Assembly (NCBI RefSeq): GCF_009389715.1 | Contig: NC_052401.1 | Location: 372,001-436,000, forward strand | Direction: 5' to 3' | Length of the DNA: 64,000 nucleotides | From: Phoenix dactylifera | Taxonomy: Eukaryota > Streptophyta > Magnoliopsida > Arecales > Arecaceae | Part shown: positions 58,596-64,000 of the stretch, piece by piece | How positions within the stretch are numbered: the stretch's first letter is position 1 | Layout: the number at the start of each line of letters is the position of its first letter | Translations under genes and position numbers: made by a program | The notes under the pieces: model-generated | Databases searched by the model: none | What the model was told of the DNA's origin: nothing | The model's input: the letters and a program-made list of their open reading frames with translations, nothing else

Positions 58596-60020
58596 GAGGT
58601 GCTTTTACTAAATGACAATCTCCAACAACAGCTCCCTCTATGAAAAACAAGAAAGAAACAAAGGCAAACAATGAACAATCCTGAAACATTCAAGCCAGTC
58701 AATGATCAATGACAGATAAGCATACATCCATATCACGGCTCAAAGGTTTTTAGCCTAGGAAATATCGCTTCCATCATCAGCTAAATTTAAAGCTTCTTGC
58801 AATTAATGATTTCAACATCGAAAATTCATAGTAGTAATGACTCCATCATCCAAAGATTCTATCACTAGAGGTGTTTTCAGGTCAAAAATGAATTACCACA
58901 TGCCCCCAAGCAAGACTTTCAACATGTTATTATGGATCCTTAGTAGCTTAGATAGAAGATACAAACAATTTACAGGGGAACCAAAGTTGTCAAAAGATTT
59001 AAGATGTGGAATAAACTACTCTACCATGCAGGGTGAAGTAGTTTATTCCAAGTGAAAAAGTAGTTTATTCCAAGCAGGAGATATTTCTGACATTCGGAAC
59101 CATAAATCTGTAAATTTTATTTATTACTCTTCCTTAATAATTAATTATAAACTTATGAGAATTTTAGATTTTCCTTTTGAAGATCAATCACATATAATTC
59201 TTGAATACCAGCATATTTGATAACCAAAAAAAAAAACACTAACTAGCCATGATTTTCATAAATTGATAATGAATCTAAGCTCTTGTTGAATTTTGTTTTG
59301 TAATTGGTCACTTTTAAATCCCAACGGAGAACGGCAAAAGTTTCTCAAATCTCAAGTGAAGGTGTATCCTCTCACAAAGATAGGTCCAGAGGAAGCAGAT
59401 GGTATACTGGACAGGTCGATCGGTCGTTCTGGGGATGCTACAACCCTTGACAACAAAGGTTGAAAGTGAAACTACGAAAGGTTATCCGTCAAACCTTTCA
59501 CATCTCCCGCTACAAGACCTGAAGAATGCGCTCGATTTCCTCGATTGGGGAAGGGGCATGCAGATCTAACAGATAGGGAACAGATTGAGCTAAATTTCGA
59601 GGGTTTAGAAGATATCATCGTCGTGGATTGGAAGCGTCCATAAGGTCATCAGGTCATCTCAGAAATCAAGAAAATATGGCATCGATCAAGCGCACAGATG
59701 CGGGAAAGCCAAAAAAAAAAGATAGAAAAAAAAACAAAATTCAAAGAAGCAATGATCGATTGCAATTCAGACGCATCGCAGCAAGGCAAGCCGCGAGGAG
59801 CAGCGGGAGGAGGAACCGGAAGCGAGGTTTTTTTTTGGGGGGGGGAAAGGAAAAAAAAGTTATGTCTCCCGCGGGGAGCTGCGGCTACGGGGAAACGACG
59901 AAGAGAAACCGAGGAGAGACTTACGGCCAGGATAGCCTCCTCTGCCGGGGCTTGCCTCACCGCATGCCCGCTTGCTTGTTGCTCCTCCGCCTGATTCGCG
60001 CCGTTTGGATGGAAAAAACC
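58596..60020 (-). other. Probable 5' untranslated exons and leader intron of CYP21-4
   Basis: On the minus strand a donor GTAAGT follows GGCC (exon end at 59925), and an acceptor TTTTCATAG precedes 58637. This suggests a non-coding first exon joined to 58637-58596 just before the ATG. If transcribed, exon 1 holds a two-codon upstream frame, ATG CGG TGA, at 59965-59957. T and G runs near 59829-59847 lie in the leader intron. Confidence 0.5.
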
Positions 60021-60159
60021 CACCGCTGCTTCGACGACGCGTCGAGGGAGGGAGGCCAGAAGAAGAACAAGGCAGGCAGAGGGAGGAAGACGAAGTTGAG
60101 TCGCTGCGCCGTTGACCTGCCTATCTCGGTCTGTTGTTCGGATCTCGGTCTCTAAGCCG

Positions 60160-60511
60160 ATCTCATCGCATCTACCTGCCCCTCGTCGCTACCGCCTCGT
60201 CTCCGTCCGGCATCGAGGTGGCGCGTGCAAGTCCACGTGATCGTTAGGAAACCCCTCTCTCGGGCTGTGGATCTGTAATAGGCCGCATGACTGTCAACGG
60301 GCCTATAAGTCATGGGCCTTCAAGTCGCCAAATATACCTAAGCGTCTAATAATATAAAATCTTTAAAAAAACGGAAATATTCGTGGCTGCCCCTAGGTTT
60401 TGATCGATTCGTATGTAGCCCTTTATTCGCCTCTCCCACGGACTCGCGCCGTTACTCGGAAAGCTTCGTCTTGTGCTGCTCTGGTGAGGCGAAGGAGGGC
60501 CTGGGGAGGGC
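60160..60511 (+). promoter_or_regulatory. Shared divergent promoter between CYP21-4 and helicase-like gene
   Basis: The likely CYP21-4 first exon (minus, at or above 59925) and the helicase-like ATG (plus, 60512) face away from each other within about 0.6 kb. Between them are ACGGGCC (about 60297-60303) and TGGGCC (60313-60318), site II-type elements common in promoters of housekeeping and translation-related genes. Confidence 0.5.
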
Positions 60512-63500
60512 ATGGCGAAAGGAGACGACGCGGTGAGGAGGAAGAGGAACAAGACCCAGCGCAAGCGGATGGGGAAGAGCGACTCCGCCGTCTCCGCTCG
60601 CATCGCCTCCATCATCGCCGCCAAGCATCGCCGCAAGGCCGGCAAGCGCCGCATCTGCGAGGTTTCGCCTTCACATCTCCTCTCTTTCCCTCTCCTCTTG
60701 TCTTCATCAGTTCTTTTCTTTTCTTTCTTTCCTCTCTTTTCCGCCCTTCCCCGAATCCGTGTTCTCCCGACTCCGCGTCCTTCTGAAGCAGGGGCTATGA
60801 GTAGGTTGGCTATATATATATATATATATTAATCCTCGATTTCTTTGGATACACATGAATGAATTGGATACACATGAATGCATGAACATATGATTTCTTT
60901 TGGATACACACTAATGAATGCGCGAATCGAAACTACGGCCATTCTTATCGCCGTCCGTCGGGCCGGAGTTCGTTCTGTTTGCTTCTCCCCTTGTTGATCT
61001 CAAGAAGAGGGATAGAGAGAGTCTTCTGTTATAACTTTATTAATCAATATATGTTTTGAGTTCCAACCGCGCGTGGGCTTCTTTTTCGTTTCCTTGGTCA
61101 GAAAACGGCGGCATTGTTCTGAGCTTTCTTCCCTTTCTCCTGCAGGGGATGTGCTTCAGCCTCCCGAGTCCCGACGATCCCTTCAATGATCGGCATGGCA
61201 AGAAGCGCGCCGCTCGGAGGGCCAACAAGAAACCCAAGGAGGTCCCTACTCCTGGTCCAGCCGCCGAGAACGAGGGAAAGGCCGAGAACGAGCGGCATCC
61301 CGGAGGGAAGGGTGGTGGAGATAGTGGCTACTCGGACTACAGCAGCCCCTCCAAGTTTCTTATCCTCTGCCTGAACGCCATACAGGATGCTTGGGTCGAG
61401 GAAGGGATATCCGATGGAAGTGTGGAGGGGAATCTATTGGCCAGCACCTGGGGTGTGGAGTTCTGGAGGTGCTGCTCTGCCGGATTGAATGTATTGGACA
61501 CGAGTGGGGGTTGTGCTAGCAGAGAGCAGATCGCTTGGCTGGTTTCCACGGCTTCTGATATTGTTGCACAGAAGGAGAAGCAGGGGATTTTCGTGACCAG
61601 CCCCCTCCTTGTATACCTCGTGCCATCTCAAGAGAAGGCTGTTCAGGTCCACTCGTTCTGCTGTTTATGAATTTATCCATCACATCATCTTCTATTATCT
61701 AATCTTGAACTAAAGATCAAGGACATGAGATACTACACCATAATTTGGTCTCTTCTTCGGTGGAATTCAAGTTCAAACGTGCCTGCTTCCTATCTACTTT
61801 TTTGTCATTTTGCACTTAAGCAATAGGTATCTTGATGTTATGATTGACTAATGCCTCTCCCTCGAATCCATGCTCAGGTTAGATCACTGTGCAAACCACT
61901 CAAGGCTCTCGGAATCCACACAGTAAGCTTGCATCCTGGTGCATTTATAGATCACCAGGTTCACGGGTGAGTGGATGCTCGGGTTTTTTCTGCCTAGCAG
62001 TTCCTTCATGCAAAAAACTGTCTGTGCCAAACATGAGACAGGCTAAAAGCTATTGTAATATAGATAGTAAGGATGCTGCATATATATAAGCTAAGTTCAG
62101 AAAAGAGAATATTTATTATTAGTCTCCTCTATTCAAGAAAGCAATTGTTGAAGTGCTGTTGTGCATCAACGGAACACAGAAAATGTCTACCTTTTGGTGA
62201 ATCTTACCAAACTCCTAGTATCTGGTCAAAAATAGAATTAAACATTGAAGCATGATATATTTAGTATGCAGGCTGCTATTTCAAAATGCTTAAAAAAATA
62301 CAGTATGATATAGATTATTTGTCGAAGACTCTAAGGCAAAGTGTATTCTGCACCCAATTCAAACACTCTCCCACCTCCCTTCAAAAAAGGAAAAAGCCCC
62401 AAATGACTGATTTTTGTCAACATTCTATTACCTTCCACTTTCATCTCATCCTTTCCTTCAAACTAGAGTTTAGCAGACCCATCTTATTGATTATGGCTTA
62501 ACCTCATGCACCAATGGAGGAAACTCTTTGAACTTTTTGTAGACCAAGGCTTTAAGAGCCGATATCTTAGCCAACTTTGTGGGTTGCCGGTAATGAGATG
62601 AGTGAAGGTTTAGATCTTTCTTGGCCTAGATGAAAAGTTGGGAGAATTTAGAACCAAAATATTCTGAGATCTTGATTGCGATATAGTAACCAAGATATTC
62701 TAAGGACCTTCCTTGATACATGGGAATTGAGATATTGAATTATCAACCAATATATGAAAACCGAGATTAATTGTATCATTTGTGGTATTCTTTTAGGGTC
62801 AGGTTCAAGTTACACCTTGTGTAATCCTTATAGAGTTATACCTTTTTTGAATTGAATGATGGGATCCCACATCGATGATTTGAGCTGTTGGATGTGGTCT
62901 ATCACCTGTAAATTACTTACACATCAAAAATCATGTGATTTGGAGACCTCTAGAGACAATTTAAGTAACGCAAAACAGTTGACCACTAGTAGTCTAGAGG
63001 TAGTAGATTATATCCAACAGCTTGGAATATCATGTGAGATTCCTATCATTCCATTCAAAAAAAAGGTGTAACGCTTAGGTGTAACTTGATCCTAACCCAT
63101 TCTTTTAATATTAATAATTAAAAATCATTTAAGGTTGTTATGTAAAGTTGAAAGATCTTGGTTGATTTGTTGGTGCTCTATGGTCGATGTCTTAGGGTAT
63201 ATTGATTTACATTAGTTGAGATAAAGGCCAGGATTTTATACATATCATATGAGTGAGTGCCTAATACTAATACATGCTGATAGCTTAAGCAAGATCTCGG
63301 ATTAGATGAAAACCTTGGTCAAGACTAAAAAATATATATATAGATGATGAGGGATATACAAGTTTTAAGTAGGAAATTATGTCCATCTTTGGCATCCAAA
63401 TAAAAATTACAGTCCATTAATTATAGTGCAATTCTTTTACAAAGGCATATTTTTAGTATATCCATCCTTTATGGTCCTTTCAAGTAATGCTTTTTGTTTA

Positions 63501-63725
63501 TGTGCGTATCATTTGGCAAAATTTCTGGTTGCACTGCTCACCCTTCTATGGGTAAGTATATTGTCAATTATGTTATGTAGCTTCTCTTTCTCTATGGCCC
63601 TTAACACTTGCTATTTCTTAAGCAGTTTAAAAAGCTGTGAGCCCGAGTTCGTTGTATCCACCCCAGACAGGCTTCTTGATCTTGTTTCCCTAAGGGCCAT
63701 TGACATATCTAGTACATCGTTATTG
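60512..63725 (+). CDS. DEAD-box-helicase-like protein with degenerate Walker A (5' part; gene continues past window)
   Basis: Exons 60512-60661, 61146-61646, 61878-61966 and 63626-63725 are phase-consistent and give the first 280 codons; the rest is outside. The N-terminus (1-80) is strongly basic (RRKRNKTQRKR, KHRRKAGKRR), suggesting nuclear or nucleolar location. Residues about 118-280 follow a RecA-like helicase domain: LYLVPSQEKAVQVRSL-type motif Ia region (about 204-221), ALGIHTVSLHPG, and EFVVSTPDRLLDLV (motif Ib, 254-267). At the Walker A position, about 164-176, I read LNVLDTSGGCAS with no GKT. Motif II should lie in the next exon. Plant homologues are annotated as P-loop/DEAD-box helicase-like proteins. 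The role is unknown; ribosome biogenesis is a guess. Confidence 0.82.
60811..60831 (+). repeat. (TA)n microsatellite in intron 1 of helicase-like gene
   Basis: A short TATA dinucleotide run lies in intron 1 (60662-61145). Downstream, GGATACACATGAATGA-type units repeat near 60848-60920. Confidence 0.8.
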
Positions 63726-64000
63726 GTAAGGCATATGTAGTATTTCTCAGAAACACTTGTTGTACAATTGCACAGATTTCATGTTCTGCAATTTTTTCTC
63801 TTTTGCATAAAATAGTTCTCATAAATCTGAGTTTAGTAGCTCATTTGTTCCCATTGGAATATTTTGCAGAGATCATGCTCCTAAAATCATGCCTGCCAAC
63901 CTTTCTCCTCAACATTGTAGATGTTTTACTTTGTTTATGAAGTTTAGATGGATGCCATTTTTTTTTCATAATACTTGAAAACATGAACTCCATTCACTGA
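63726..64000 (+). other. Intron 4 (start) of helicase-like gene
   Basis: A donor GTAAGG follows the exon ending at 63725. No further exon was recognised before the window ends. Confidence 0.6.

Overview
The window is nuclear DNA of a flowering plant, most likely a monocot. The genes have many GT-AG introns, and several first exons are GC-rich while the introns are AT-rich. The transposons are plant types (Tat-lineage and chromovirus Ty3/gypsy LTR elements, an Au-like SINE, a Tourist-like MITE). The intron sizes and element types would suit a palm, but that is a guess.

Layout. 1-12314 is the 3' part of one large, pol-less Ty3/gypsy element of the Tat lineage. Its 5' LTR is cut by the window edge; its 3' LTR is 11160-12314. 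It carries a gag gene (507-6023), an array of short hairpins and tandem repeats (about 6160-7925), and a three-exon gene on the opposite strand (10648 to 8429) with its own TATA box. Gag is interrupted by a second, complete LTR element (908-5366, 413-bp LTRs, 5-bp target duplication). That guest is an internally deleted chromovirus whose remaining pieces are fused into one 514-codon frame. 12315-12989 is the promoter region of RAD5A, with two E2F-like sites. 12990-27900 is RAD5A, for which I resolved 20 coding exons giving 1035 aa. 29950-36415 is a three-exon DUF3128 (EMI1/PANTS-like) gene of 140 aa. 36416-43846 is intergenic with a diverged minisatellite. 43847-49869 is a five-exon AT-hook/PPC (AHL) DNA-binding protein of 359 aa. 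49870-52691 is intergenic with a MITE at 51657-52136. 52692-53159 is a single-exon, acidic plant protein with ABRE/G-box promoter elements. 58595-54058 (minus strand) is a seven-coding-exon membrane-anchored cyclophilin, CYP21-4 type, 234 aa. 60512 to beyond the window end is a DEAD-box-helicase-like gene with a degenerate Walker A; it is head-to-head with CYP21-4.

The host genes do not form a pathway: DNA damage tolerance (RAD5A), a small twin-cysteine protein, chromatin-binding AHL, a stress-type small protein, a Golgi-type cyclophilin and an RNA-helicase relative. Host-gene exon boundaries were chosen by GT/AG sites, reading-phase continuity and recognisable protein families. All joins kept frame. 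The most unusual material is in the first 12 kb: the covarying hairpin array, the spliced antisense gene inside a retrotransposon, and the fused-frame chromodomain element nested in frame within gag.
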